From Enterococcus caccae ATCC BAA-1240 (lineage in GTDB: Bacteria > Bacillota > Bacilli > Lactobacillales > Enterococcaceae): a DNA stretch of 64,000 bases. Both the position numbers and the translations under genes were made by a program. The stretch is from NCBI RefSeq assembly GCF_000407145.1, contig NZ_KE136472.1:601658-665657 (forward strand), in the 5' to 3' direction. Numbering within the stretch: position 1 is the stretch's first letter; every line of letters starts with the position of its first letter. The notes beneath the pieces were generated by a model that saw only the letters and a list, made by a program, of their open reading frames with translations, was not told the DNA's origin and made no database searches. Of this stretch, positions 25,864 through 33,837 are shown piece after piece.

Positions 25864-26325
25864 ATGACTTATAAAGTAGAGTTTAAAGAAGTGTCAACAG
25901 TAGGTCTTGAAACGTCTCCAGTAGCAGATGCATTAGCAGGTTTACGGGCAAATGAAGCGCGTTATTATTGGAATAAGTATAAACATGAATTTGTGACTGT
26001 GCCAGCAAGTGATGATCCTGAAACTTTAGCTTGGATCGAAAAAATCTTAGCTGAACGTGATATGAAATTTCCCTATAAACCATTGGAACTTTCTAGCTTC
26101 GAAGTAGATGGCATTAAGATGGCCTACGTTTTTTATGAAAATGGGTTAGCAGTAAATGTTATGTATACTCTTGAAGAAAATGGTAAACGTGCGGTCGGGT
26201 TTAAACTATCTGATGGTATGGAGATCCCTCCTGAATTCGAAGGGAAATTCAAATTTGCTCGTCAAAAATCAAAATTAGCGGGAACGATTCGTGGATCTTT
26301 CTTTGTGATTAAAGGAAAATATTAA
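25864..26325 (+). CDS. Conserved-looking protein of unknown function
   Basis: The 153-aa soluble protein has no motif I recognise. It begins TYKVEFKEVSTVGLET, has a WNKYKHEFVTVPASDDPETLAWIEKIL helix-rich middle and a beta-rich C-terminus (SFEVDGIKMAYVFYENGLAVNVMYTLEE...) ending in the basic RGSFFVIKGKY. There is no signal peptide and no membrane segment. It has its own promoter with consensus -10 and an AAGAGGAG ribosome-binding site, so it is a real gene transcribed alone. A repeat element follows it. Confidence 0.7.
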   Translation: MTYKVEFKEVSTVGLETSPVADALAGLRANEARYYWNKYKHEFVTVPASDDPETLAWIEKILAERDMKFPYKPLELSSFEVDGIKMAYVFYENGLAVNVMYTLEENGKRAVGFKLSDGMEIPPEFEGKFKFARQKSKLAGTIRGSFFVIKGKY

Positions 26326-26372
26326 AACAGTCTATTTTCCTTAGAATGTAAGTTTAGAGGGAAACTTTGCTA

Positions 26373-26678
26373 TAAGCTAAAAAGGAGAGGGTGTGGGACA
26401 AAAGTAAAAATCACGTTTGTATCACACCCTAAATGCGAATACACGGTGGAAGCAGAAGCAATCTCTTCGGAAATAAGCTGATGTTGCACAGTACCTACTT
26501 GGTCACAAAAATTTGAAGAACACCGATTAGGAATCATTCAACATCTGAATTAAAAATTTCGTGTTTCTTGTCATTTTCGTGAATGCCTTCTTAGTTCTCG
26601 GGATTAAACGCTTCTGTCTCATCCGCATCTCTCAATTTCTCGGAGTTAGTGTTTTTGTCGTATCCTCTTTTTAGCTTA
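26373..26678. repeat. Modular intergenic repeat, copy A, with terminal inverted repeats
   Basis: About 306 bases without a gene. The ends TAAGCTAAAAAGGAGAGG (from 26373) and the inverse CCTCTTTTTAGCTTA (ending 26678) form imperfect terminal inverted repeats of about 27 bp. A hairpin GGGTGTG/CACACCC follows the left end. Internal modules GAAGCAATCTCTTCGG (from 26453), TTGCACAGTACCTACTTGG (26484-26502) and GGATTAAACGCTTCTGTCTC (26601-26620) recur elsewhere in the window. The right end supplies the stop codon of the minus-strand protease gene and may act as its terminator. Confidence 0.75.
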
Positions 26679-27776
26679 AGATGAAGGATCACTTCTCCTT
26701 ATTAAAATTTGATTCTGTAGCCACTCATTTAGTTTTAGCTCTACTTTAGCATCACCAGGATTCGGTGCTTTGTTTACTAAAGATTTTCCAGCTTTTAAAC
26801 AATCTAAAGCAGTTGTATCATCATTTTGAACAAAATAATAATAAGCAGCTTCTATTCGTTTATTCCCCATCAAAGGTTGTTTCAAGCTCATCTTCACTTT
26901 CTTTTCTGACCATAGTTGGGCAAGACGTTGATCTTCTGGTTTTGTAATGGATAAAGAAAAAATCATTTCTTTTTTTACTTCAATTTGATAGAGAGAAATC
27001 AGCTCATCTAGACGTGACCACAACAATTCTAGTTGCTCGTTTAAATGGGGCCAATCTTGCTCTTCAAGAAATCGAGCCGCTCTTAAAAATTGTTGTGAAT
27101 CATTGAAATATGTCTGTGTTGGTATTGACGGAACCAACTCAAAAAATGATTTTGGTAATTCTTGATAGCTAATTCCTTGGTTTAATAGATAGTTTACTTC
27201 AAATTGCATGTAGAGTAGGTACTGCTGTTCTTCACTAGAAGTAGCTACTTTTATACTCATTCCATCGTTAAAACCTATTGGAACAGCATTTGTGAGAGCA
27301 GTAAACAGCCCTACAATGATAAAAGCTATAGCTATTGGCGAATGAAATGAACATAAAATGCCAATGAGTGCAGATGTAATTAAGTTTGCTAAAATGCCTC
27401 CTAATAAATAAAGACGAAAGGGAAATTTTCCTTTGACATAAGTAGGAGGTGCCATCAGGCATTGCCCAAGGGTACCAGGAACTTTGAAACGTCTAAACTC
27501 AATCTTGCTATCCTTTTGCCAAATCCACATAAAGGAGAAAATTCGGTAGCTCACCATTTTATATCCTGATACTTTTCCAAAAATCCCATGACCTGCTTCG
27601 TGAATAATAATGTGAAGGATATAAGAAAGGATCAACGCCAAAATAAACAGTATGATATCTAATACTGATAAATGGGGAACCTGTCTTGCAATTAGACCAC
27701 CACCAACATAACCTCCTATAGCTCCTAAAACCATTGAAATCAAAATGGAACCAACTTTTTTTAGCTTTTTCTTCAT
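26676..27776 (-). CDS. M50-family (site-2-protease-like) membrane metallopeptidase
   Basis: This 366-aa protein has N-terminal membrane helices (about residues 8-60), the zinc motif HEAGH in HIIIHEAGHGIFG (about residue 62), and more helices up to about residue 170. The remaining 190 residues are soluble and helical. HExxH inside a membrane helix is the signature of intramembrane zinc proteases of the M50 type. The C-terminal half shows no family feature I recognise and may bind a substrate or partner. It could instead be a peptide-maturation protease. It has GATAAGAGGTG as its ribosome-binding site on the minus strand. Its last codon lies at the end of repeat A. Confidence 0.75.
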   Translation of the reverse strand: MKKKLKKVGSILISMVLGAIGGYVGGGLIARQVPHLSVLDIILFILALILSYILHIIIHEAGHGIFGKVSGYKMVSYRIFSFMWIWQKDSKIEFRRFKVPGTLGQCLMAPPTYVKGKFPFRLYLLGGILANLITSALIGILCSFHSPIAIAFIIVGLFTALTNAVPIGFNDGMSIKVATSSEEQQYLLYMQFEVNYLLNQGISYQELPKSFFELVPSIPTQTYFNDSQQFLRAARFLEEQDWPHLNEQLELLWSRLDELISLYQIEVKKEMIFSLSITKPEDQRLAQLWSEKKVKMSLKQPLMGNKRIEAAYYYFVQNDDTTALDCLKAGKSLVNKAPNPGDAKVELKLNEWLQNQILIRRSDPSS

Positions 27777-28065
27777 TTTACACCTCTTATCTTGTTTCTT
27801 TTATCTTATCTTATAAAAGTGGAAGAGACCAGATAATTTTCAGAAGGATGATCTATCTGAGAATAATATAGTTGATTCTCTCAACATTGTAGATTTTCTA
27901 CTCTAGAAGTGGAGAAATCAAATTATGCAAATTTTCATAATGACATCGTTTTGTCCACCAACATTAGGCATAATGATTCTTTACGTGTACCTTTACTTTT
28001 AGAGGGTGTCGTGTTACTCTTTAAGTGTTATCTTGAAAATAGATAACCACCAAAATTAAATAGAA
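27777..28065. other. Divergent intergenic region upstream of the TPP riboswitch
   Basis: AT-rich DNA of 289 bases between the divergent protease gene and the thiT leader. No ORF or strong repeat stands out. It must hold the protease promoter (minus strand) and the thiT promoter (plus strand), which I cannot place precisely. Confidence 0.4.
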
Positions 28066-28157
28066 CCCATCACAAAGGGGAGCCATGGCTGAGAATGAGT
28101 AACAACTCTAAACCCTTCGAACCTGTTCGTTAGTACGAGCGTAGGAATTGTGATGGA
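28066..28157 (+). promoter_or_regulatory. TPP (thiamine pyrophosphate) riboswitch
   Basis: The THI-element core is plain: P1 arms CATCACAA (28068-28075) and TTGTGATG (28148-28155), GGGGAGCC, GGCTGAGA and ACCCTTCGAACCTG, then GTTAGTACGAGCGTAGGAA. It should shut off the thiT gene when thiamine pyrophosphate is plentiful. Confidence 0.96.
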
Positions 28158-28212
28158 GTAAATAGAAACTTTTACTCCTCCTTTGTGAATCGGTCGTTCT
28201 AGAGGGAGGATT
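28155..28212 (+). promoter_or_regulatory. TPP riboswitch expression platform with anti-Shine-Dalgarno sequence
   Basis: GGAGTAAA (28155-28162) can pair with TTTTACTCC (28171-28179). The segment ACTCCTCC can alternatively pair with the thiT ribosome-binding site AGAGGGAGGA at 28200-28210. No T-tract is present, so translational control by sequestering the ribosome-binding site is the likelier mode. Confidence 0.6.
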
Positions 28213-28217
28213 TTTTT

Positions 28218-28820
28218 ATGCAAAGAAAAGTAGAGTTACAAATCTGGATCGAAGGAACTATTGTGGCAGCAATTGCGATGGTGCTGTCCTTTATTCCAAC
28301 AAACATTGGCAGTAGTTTTTCAATTTCATTGGGAATGATCCCAGTTACTCTGTATGCATTACGAAGAGGGACTAAAGCCGGATTTTTTTCAGCGTTTATT
28401 TGGGGGTTATTACATTTTCCATTGGCGCAAGTCTATTATCTGATGCCTGCGCAAGTAATCATTGAATATATTTTAGCATTTGGATTTGCAGGGTTTGCAG
28501 GAGTATATAGTAATAAATTGCAACAAACAATTATGGATAAGGAGTATCGGAAAAGTGGTCGAATCATTCTTTATGCCTCATTTTTAGGGACACTTATGCG
28601 GTATTTTTGGCATTTCATTGCGGGGGTTATGTTTTGGGGAAGTTTTGCTTTGTGGGGCATGAATCCGTGGTTATTTTCGTTTGTAATGAATGGGGCAAGT
28701 GGGCTAGCTACGGCAATGGCAACCGCTATTGTATTAGTGTTGCTTCTTAAAATCAACCCTAAATTATTTATCCCGACGCACATATCAAAAGTTAGTCGAC
28801 AAAATCAAAAAGTTGACTAA
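28218..28820 (+). CDS. thiT: ThiT thiamine ECF-transporter S component
   Basis: The 200-aa membrane protein has six hydrophobic segments and ThiT-typical residues: IEGTIVAAIAMVLSFIP at the start, then SLGMIPVTLYALRRGTKAGFFSAFIWGLLHF, EYILAFGFAGFAG and the thiamine-pocket helix RYFWHFIAGVMFWG. It binds thiamine and works with the shared EcfA/A'/T module, which is not at this locus. The TPP riboswitch directly upstream confirms the function. Its ribosome-binding site GAGGGAGGA is likely the riboswitch target. Confidence 0.96.
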   Translation: MQRKVELQIWIEGTIVAAIAMVLSFIPTNIGSSFSISLGMIPVTLYALRRGTKAGFFSAFIWGLLHFPLAQVYYLMPAQVIIEYILAFGFAGFAGVYSNKLQQTIMDKEYRKSGRIILYASFLGTLMRYFWHFIAGVMFWGSFALWGMNPWLFSFVMNGASGLATAMATAIVLVLLLKINPKLFIPTHISKVSRQNQKVD

Positions 28821-28853
28821 AACCCGACTATCATAGAAATGGGTAGAGAATCT

Positions 28854-28888
28854 GAGCTAAAACGTACGACGTTTTAGCTCTTTTTTAT
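28854..28888 (+). terminator. Intrinsic terminator of thiT
   Basis: GAGCTAAAACGT pairs with ACGTTTTAGCTC around a 3-nt loop and is followed by six T residues. Confidence 0.94.
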
Positions 28889-28904
28889 GCATAAATAATT
28901 TTAT

Positions 28905-28934
28905 TGAAACCTAAATGCAATTTTTTTACACTAT
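28905..28934 (+). promoter_or_regulatory. Possible ECF-sigma-dependent promoter of the sigma factor gene
   Basis: A TGAAAC string at 28905-28910, the usual core of ECF sigma -35 elements, is followed about 16 bases later by ACACTAT. Autoregulation is common for ECF factors, but this site is a guess from one motif. Confidence 0.3.
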
Positions 28935-28954
28935 TAGGGTGAAGAGGTGAGAAA

Positions 28955-29497
28955 ATGGGGAAACTTAGTTATTCAGAACGCTTATTGGTTAAAAAAGCGA
29001 TCAAAGGTGATACCAATGCATTGGAGAAAATTTTACAAAAAAATCATGAATATATATATAAAATGGCCTATATATATATTGGCAATAAGGAGGATGCTTT
29101 AGATATTATGCAAGAAGCAACGTTCCAATCACTAAAATCGATCCATACATTGAAAGAGCCTAGTTATTTTCTAACTTGGTTTTGTACGATCATGGCAAGA
29201 CAAGCAAGCAAAATGATCAATCAAAAAGTTAAAATAAGAGAATTACAAAACATTCCAGAGTTTGAGGAACTCAAAGATCCATCACTTGATAAGAATCAAG
29301 TCATTGATGTGTTGCAAGCAGTAACAAGTCTGGAAGACAAATACCGTTTGGTGTTACAGCTGTTTTACTATCAAGAGTTGTCAGTTAAGGAAATCAGTGA
29401 CCTCTTAGTCATGCCAATAGGTTCAGTCAAAACAAATTTGAAACGAGGACGTGAAGCTTTAAGGAAAGCTTTAGGGGAGGATTATTATGTCAGATAA
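28955..29497 (+). CDS. ECF-type (group 4) RNA polymerase sigma factor
   Basis: The 180-aa protein has region 2 (NHEYIYKMAYIYIGNKEDALDIMQEATFQSLKSI, residues about 29-62, for -10 recognition) and region 4 (LEDKYRLVLQLFYYQELSVKEISDLLVMPIGSVKTNLKRGREALRK, about 126-171, with helix-turn-helix), and nothing between, as in ECF factors. It overlaps the next gene by 11 bases, which encodes a single-pass membrane protein likely to be its anti-sigma factor. It resembles SigV-like factors of enterococci, but the partner does not look like RsiV, so no symbol is given. Confidence 0.92.
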   Translation: MGKLSYSERLLVKKAIKGDTNALEKILQKNHEYIYKMAYIYIGNKEDALDIMQEATFQSLKSIHTLKEPSYFLTWFCTIMARQASKMINQKVKIRELQNIPEFEELKDPSLDKNQVIDVLQAVTSLEDKYRLVLQLFYYQELSVKEISDLLVMPIGSVKTNLKRGREALRKALGEDYYVR

Positions 29498-30410
29498 GGA
29501 GAAAAAAATTTTACAAAACGCTATGAAACAAATTGAAGTGCCGCAAGATGAGTCGCGTGCTGCATTACAGATAGATTCTGAGCAAAGAAAAAATAAATTT
29601 AGTAAAATACACTATAAATGGGGAGAATTGATTTTATCAAGTGTAATAATCGGATGTTTCGTTTTTGTTGGTACACTAATGTGGCCAAAAAATAAAGAGA
29701 CGAATAAACCAAGCACTGTAGCTTCAACTTTTTCTTCAACTGAGAAGAACCAAGAGATACCAGCGAGTATTTTTCAATCAGTAAAATATTGGAAGATTAA
29801 GAACGAAGAGACGTATTACCAGTTTAGTGAAAATAAAGTACGGATGATTAGCAAGTATTTCACTCAAATGGAGCCGGAATACACATTTAAAGAAAACCAG
29901 TTAGTAATTTTGACTGAAGTCATCAGTGATCAAGGTGAGGTTATATCTGATACGTATTCCTATCAAGTAAAAAAAGAAGGGACAACATTACTATTAGAAC
30001 CAAACTCAGCTGAAGTAGAGCGTATTGTTTTAGAACCCCATAACGAAGAAATTTTTCCATATACAGAAGAAAGCATCAAAAAGCTTGAGCCAGCTGTTGA
30101 CCCTGATTTTACTAAATATGCGACATGGACTGCAATTATAAAAGGAAACGATGGACAAAATAGTATTGTTGATTTTGATGAGTTTCTTAGGAAGGAAAAA
30201 GTTGAGGGTGAGGATCGATGGATGACAACAACATACGAAGTAAAGAACAATCATCTACTTGTAAATTATGGTAGTTATACTATGGGAAGTGATATGTATA
30301 GGGATGGAGAAAATATTATCCTGTGGCCTACTTCAAGTACCCTTCCTAGTGCTGAGGATAGAAAAGAATATAAGGAAGAAAAGGTTACGATTCTTAAACC
30401 GAATAAATAA
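29487..30410 (+). CDS. Putative membrane anti-sigma factor
   Basis: This 307-aa protein has a short cytoplasmic N-terminus (about 45 residues, charged), one TM helix (ELILSSVIIGCFVFVGTLMW, about residues 47-66), and an extracellular domain of 240 residues after a Ser/Thr-rich linker. The layout and the 11-base overlap with the ECF sigma gene are those of an anti-sigma factor that holds the sigma at the membrane until an outside signal is sensed. No known zinc-binding or RsiV-type domain is seen. The stimulus is unknown. The region after it carries debris with faint similarity to its C-terminus. Confidence 0.7.
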   Translation: MSDKEKKILQNAMKQIEVPQDESRAALQIDSEQRKNKFSKIHYKWGELILSSVIIGCFVFVGTLMWPKNKETNKPSTVASTFSSTEKNQEIPASIFQSVKYWKIKNEETYYQFSENKVRMISKYFTQMEPEYTFKENQLVILTEVISDQGEVISDTYSYQVKKEGTTLLLEPNSAEVERIVLEPHNEEIFPYTEESIKKLEPAVDPDFTKYATWTAIIKGNDGQNSIVDFDEFLRKEKVEGEDRWMTTTYEVKNNHLLVNYGSYTMGSDMYRDGENIILWPTSSTLPSAEDRKEYKEEKVTILKPNK

Positions 30411-30887
30411 ACTACGCTATCTAAAAAAAGGAATCTCAACAAACGACTTCAAAGAAAATAACTTGATTGGGCCAAGCAAAGTAGAACATGGTGAAGAAGA
30501 AACAAAAAAAGAGTTAATGAAGGACAGTTGGATTCTTTTGGAAACTGAAGAGGGCGGAAAGGTTGATCAAAAAACTGAATATGGATTCGTGCATATGTGT
30601 ACGGAACAAAATAGAAAAATCATCACCTCTAATAAACGGACAGATAAAGTTTTAAAAGAGTTTAAAAGGGAGACTGGGAAGAACTGTCATCAAGTGAAGA
30701 CACAAGTCTTATCGGATATACAATGAACGGCAATGTATGTAGGCATGAAATAAAAATGCACAACCAAGTGCTAAGTTCAACATTTAAAGTCTATTGGATA
30801 GAGGATACGATCGTTTTACCCTCCTTGGACGGATATGATCATAAAGTAGAAAGACAAACTATACTTCAACGAGTAAAGTTTCATTAG
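30411..30887 (+). pseudogene. Frameshifted gene debris after the anti-sigma gene
   Basis: Two partial readings in different frames are joined by a frameshift near 30640-30680. The first, about 30411-30726, contains NDFKENNLIGPSKVEHG and ELMKDSWILLETEEGGK. The second, about 30680-30887, contains WEELSSSEDTSLIGYTMNGN and KVYWIEDTIVLPSLDGYD. The second resembles in style the C-terminal part of the anti-sigma protein (NYGSYTMGS, then ENIILWP), so a decayed tandem paralogue is plausible. No intact gene could be read here, and the evidence is modest. Confidence 0.4.
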
Positions 30888-30976
30888 GAAAAACAGTTTG
30901 TAAAAAATAAGTAGAATACAGAAGAATCACTGTTAGCTGAGAGGACGTTCCTGTTTTTTCCGTTTACTGAGATTTC
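30888..30976. other. Gene-free stretch before the hairpin
   Basis: Nothing recognisable apart from AT-rich sequence with a purine-rich patch. Confidence 0.3.
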
Positions 30977-31025
30977 TTGAGGCTGAGATGCGACTCGTGG
31001 AGTTATTTCTCAGCCTCAACTTTTT
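30977..31025 (+). repeat. Hairpin repeat/terminator with conserved CTCG-loop, copy 1
   Basis: TTGAGGCTGAGA (30977-30988) pairs with TCTCAGCCTCAA (31008-31019), followed by CTTTTTG. The loop TGCGACTCGTGGAGTTATT is almost the same as that of hairpins at 54942-54994 and, inverted, 33095-33126, although the stem bases differ. It also works as a terminator. Confidence 0.75.
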
Positions 31026-31175
31026 GTAGAGTTATAGAACTGAATCAATTATTTGTTTGAAAAGACTACGTCAAGTAAAATTAACGTATAAAATAGTATG
31101 AAGAAGCGAAGGAACGGATTGCAGCTATCTAAAAGAAGACAATTGAAAAGAAATCAACATTCGAGGAGTGATCGT

Positions 31176-32477
31176 ATGTTCAAACGTTCCAGTACAGTTA
31201 AGCCTACTCATTGGAAAAAAAACTTTTATTTATTTCTAACGGGGCAATTCTTATCAGGAATCACAAGCATGGTCGTTCAATATTCGATTATTTGGTATCT
31301 GACAAAAACAACTGGGTCAGCTACGGTATTAAGTTTTGCCATGTTACTAGGTATGTTGCCAATGGTTTTGTTAAGTCCATTTGCGGGGCCTCTGATCGAT
31401 CGGTGGAATAAGAAAGTGTTGTTGATTGTGACAGATATCATCGTCGCATTCTTTGCGCTAGTGTTATCTATTGTTGGAACGATTTCAGCAGACTTTCCGT
31501 TGTGGTTAGTGTTCGTCTCACTATTGGTTCGTTCAGTTGCTCAAACGTTTCAAATACCAACGATTCAATCAATAGTACCAACAATGGTACCTGAAGAAGA
31601 ACTAACAAAAATCAACGGACAATTTAGTATGGTTCAATCAGCAAATTTCATTATTGCTCCAGCATTAGGTGCGGTACTATATTCTGTTGTACCAATGAAT
31701 TTTTTGATTTTGTTAGATATTCTTGGTGCTGTGTTTGGTGTAGGGTTACTCCTTTTGGTTGTCATTCCAAAAATTACTTCAGAAGGAGAGCCGATCCATC
31801 TTTTAGCAGATACTAAATTTGGTTTTAAGACATTGTTTGAAAACAAGGGATTATGGTATATTACGATTGTCGTATCCGTTTTCTTGTTACTATTTATGCC
31901 TGCAGCAAGTTTATATCCTTTGATGACCATGAATTATTTTAACGGTTCAGTTGTTCAAGCGGGTCTGGTAGAAGTAGTCTATTCAATCGGTATGCTGATT
32001 GGTGGTGCGGTGATCAGTATTTTTGGAAACTGGAAAAATCGTATGAATCTGATCTTTTTTGCCTATGCAGTGATCGGTGTGACAATTGGTTTGAGTGGAT
32101 TATTACCAGCTACAAATAAAGGCTTTATCTATTTTGTCTTATTAAATTCAATTGCAGGCTTTGCGACACCGTATTTTAATACTTTGTTGATGGCGATGAT
32201 CCAACAAAGTTATGAGCCAAATGTGTTAGGACGAGTGTTGGGAGTGCTAAATTCTTTGATGAGTATTACAGGACCAATAGGATTGCTTTTTGCAGGACCG
32301 CTAGCCGATAAAATTGGTGTGGAAAAGATGTTTGTGATAGCGGGTGTTGGTGCGATTGTCTGTGGTGCTATCAACTTTATGATTCCGATTGCAAGAAATT
32401 ATGATAAAGAATTGCAGAAACAATTAGCGAAAGAAAAAGAACGTGAACTAGAACAATCAAAAAATGAAACATTTTAG
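31176..32477 (+). CDS. MFS transporter, macrolide-efflux-like
   Basis: A 433-aa protein with about 12 TM helices belonging to the major facilitator superfamily. The N-terminal helices (FYLFLTGQFLSGITSMVVQYSIIWYLTKTTGS) and the loop PLIDRWNKKVLLIVTDI (MFS motif A, shortened) resemble Mef-type exporters. The ATG at 31176 is preferred, with GAGGAGTG just upstream; the longer reading from 31098 adds 26 very basic residues without a ribosome-binding site. The C-terminus is charged (KEKERELEQSKNE). Substrate is unknown, and drug efflux is only inferred by family. Confidence 0.85.
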   Translation: MFKRSSTVKPTHWKKNFYLFLTGQFLSGITSMVVQYSIIWYLTKTTGSATVLSFAMLLGMLPMVLLSPFAGPLIDRWNKKVLLIVTDIIVAFFALVLSIVGTISADFPLWLVFVSLLVRSVAQTFQIPTIQSIVPTMVPEEELTKINGQFSMVQSANFIIAPALGAVLYSVVPMNFLILLDILGAVFGVGLLLLVVIPKITSEGEPIHLLADTKFGFKTLFENKGLWYITIVVSVFLLLFMPAASLYPLMTMNYFNGSVVQAGLVEVVYSIGMLIGGAVISIFGNWKNRMNLIFFAYAVIGVTIGLSGLLPATNKGFIYFVLLNSIAGFATPYFNTLLMAMIQQSYEPNVLGRVLGVLNSLMSITGPIGLLFAGPLADKIGVEKMFVIAGVGAIVCGAINFMIPIARNYDKELQKQLAKEKERELEQSKNETF

Positions 32478-32609
32478 GAAAATTATCATAAAATCGGTTC
32501 CTAAACAAAGCTTTTGCTGAAGGTCAGTTTGTTATGCTTTTGGTTAGAGTAAATAAAAGTTAAAAAAATGTGGCCATGCTAGGAGAAGGATTCTGGATAT
32601 AGAGGAACA

Positions 32610-32800
32610 TGGAGACAAGCCAAAAGTGAGTGAGCATAACGCTTTGAGTTATAGCCTATGCATGTGTAATCTAGATAAACGGTGGGAGTAAAAGCAATCT
32701 CTTCGGAATCAAGCTGAAATTGTTTTGACACACAACGAGGCACGAGTTAATGTTGCCATGGCACCTACGATCCAAAAATGTGCGGTAGAAGGAAATAAAA
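32610..32800. repeat. Modular intergenic repeat, copy B (degenerate)
   Basis: A degraded copy: an inverted hairpin-like part (GAGCATAACGCTTTGAGTTATAG at about 32632, cf. the CTCG-loop hairpins), then ATAAACGGTGGGAGTAAAAGC and AATCTCTTCGGAATCAAGCTG (about 32675-32716), also seen in copies A and C. The 3' modules are missing or scrambled. Confidence 0.55.
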
Positions 32801-32869
32801 TGAATATTGAAGAACCTGTAAATAATAGTCAGTTGTAGAATAGGATTGTTTTCTTTGTTATATCAAACG

Positions 32870-33033
32870 GAATTTAAGAAGCATGAATTAATTCAGTATA
32901 TAAAAGTATAAACGATGATAAAAATGTCAATGAATCTTTATATGGTATACCAAGAAATATAAGTGACAGCGCTAAAATAATAACTGATTTATTAGTAATA
33001 GGAAATTACAACTTTAAAGGGTCTGAAATAGTA
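32870..33033 (+). pseudogene. Possible 3' remnant of a decayed gene
   Basis: Two short readings join if one frameshift is allowed near 32900: TEFKKHELIQYIK, then SINDDKNVNESLYGIPRNI and SDSAKIITDLLVIGNYNF. The amino-acid composition is protein-like and a strong terminator follows immediately. No family is recognised. The rest of the gene is gone or lies under repeat B. Confidence 0.3.
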
Positions 33034-33084
33034 AAAACAAGTCTGATTTTGACACTATACATCAAAATCAGACTTGTTTTCATT
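33034..33084 (+). terminator. Very strong intrinsic terminator with no intact gene before it
   Basis: Perfect 19-bp arms (33034-33052 and 33062-33080) with a 9-nt loop, and a T-rich 3' side. The reverse strand also carries AAAA flanks, so it might act in both directions. It is probably the leftover terminator of the decayed gene. Confidence 0.85.
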
Positions 33085-33094
33085 TTGAGAAGTA

Positions 33095-33243
33095 AGTGGG
33101 CATAACTATTCGAGTCATATCCCACTCATATGGAATGTGGATAAACGGAGGAAGCAATCCCCTCGAAAACAAGCTGATGTTGCACAGTACCTACTTGGTT
33201 CTCGAGATTAAACGCTTCTGTTCCATCCTGCTTCTTTAAACAA
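33095..33243. repeat. Modular intergenic repeat, copy C
   Basis: Hairpin AGTGGG (33095-33100)/CCCACT (33121-33126), whose loop read on the minus strand is ATGACTCGAATAGTTATG, a CTCG-loop match. Then ATAAACGGAGGAAGCAATC, GCTGATGTTGCACAGTACC with TACTTGG, and CGAGATTAAACGCTTCTGTT (about 33204-33223). The 3' end reaches the VOC gene. Confidence 0.75.
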
Positions 33244-33251
33244 TTTTTAAT

Positions 33252-33650
33252 TTACATCTTCATCCAAGTTGGTTCCAAGGAATTTCCGTCTGGATCTTGC
33301 ACTTCAAGTCCAAACATCATATCTTCAGGAATCCCCATATCAACTTTATAAAAATCGCCGCCGTTTGCTTTAGCAGTCTCAGCGAAGTTCTTTACCGCAT
33401 CAGCACTTTCCATACTAAATGCAACTAAAACACCGCTAGTAGATTTCGCATCTGCAATTTTTTTATCTTTGATAAATTTGCTGTAAAAAGAATGATCTAA
33501 TAACATGATCCAAAAGTTATCATCCCAAACCATTGAGCTTGATTGTTCATTTGAAAATTCTTCATTCTTTTTAAACCCCAATTTTTCGTAAAATTCGGTA
33601 GAACGTTTTACATCAGTGACTGGAAAATTTACAAACACCATTGTTGCCAT
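33252..33650 (-). CDS. VOC-superfamily (glyoxalase/bleomycin-resistance-like) protein
   Basis: This 132-aa protein has two betaalphabetabetabeta modules: TMVFVNFPVTDVKRSTEFYEKLGF at the N-terminus and MFGLEVQDPDGNSLEPTWMKM at the C-terminus, the latter being the typical D-P-D/E-G-N metal-site strand. The first module lacks the usual His and the metal-binding set is incomplete, so enzymatic activity is not assured. It may be a VOC enzyme, a ligand-binding protein or a resistance protein. It lies alone on the minus strand between repeat C and the GH3 gene. Confidence 0.83.
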   Translation of the reverse strand: MATMVFVNFPVTDVKRSTEFYEKLGFKKNEEFSNEQSSSMVWDDNFWIMLLDHSFYSKFIKDKKIADAKSTSGVLVAFSMESADAVKNFAETAKANGGDFYKVDMGIPEDMMFGLEVQDPDGNSLEPTWMKM

Positions 33651-33751
33651 AAAAATCCAACCTTCTCTCTTTTTTGTTATTTAGTACAATCAGAGCATCT
33701 CATGACGTTCTAAATTTGTCAAAAATCTAAACCGCAATCAAGGGAAAAATA

Positions 33752-33781
33752 TTGACGGTTTTAAGTGAACCTAATTATAAT
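33752..33781 (+). promoter_or_regulatory. Promoter of the GH3 gene
   Basis: TTGACG (33752-33757), 18-bp spacer and a perfect TATAAT (33776-33781). Confidence 0.8.
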
Positions 33782-33837
33782 AGAATTGCACTGGTAAAAT
33801 TAGCGAGTGGCAAGGAGGAAGAACCATCAATAATAAA

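Noticed and set aside
26373..26678. Insertion sequence with transposase
   Set aside because: Terminal inverted repeats exist but there is no transposase ORF; treated as a short repeat element.
30268..30426. 5' half of a 152-codon plus-strand ORF overlapping the anti-sigma gene
   Set aside because: It runs out of frame through the anti-sigma gene; only the part after 30411 looks like debris of a real gene.
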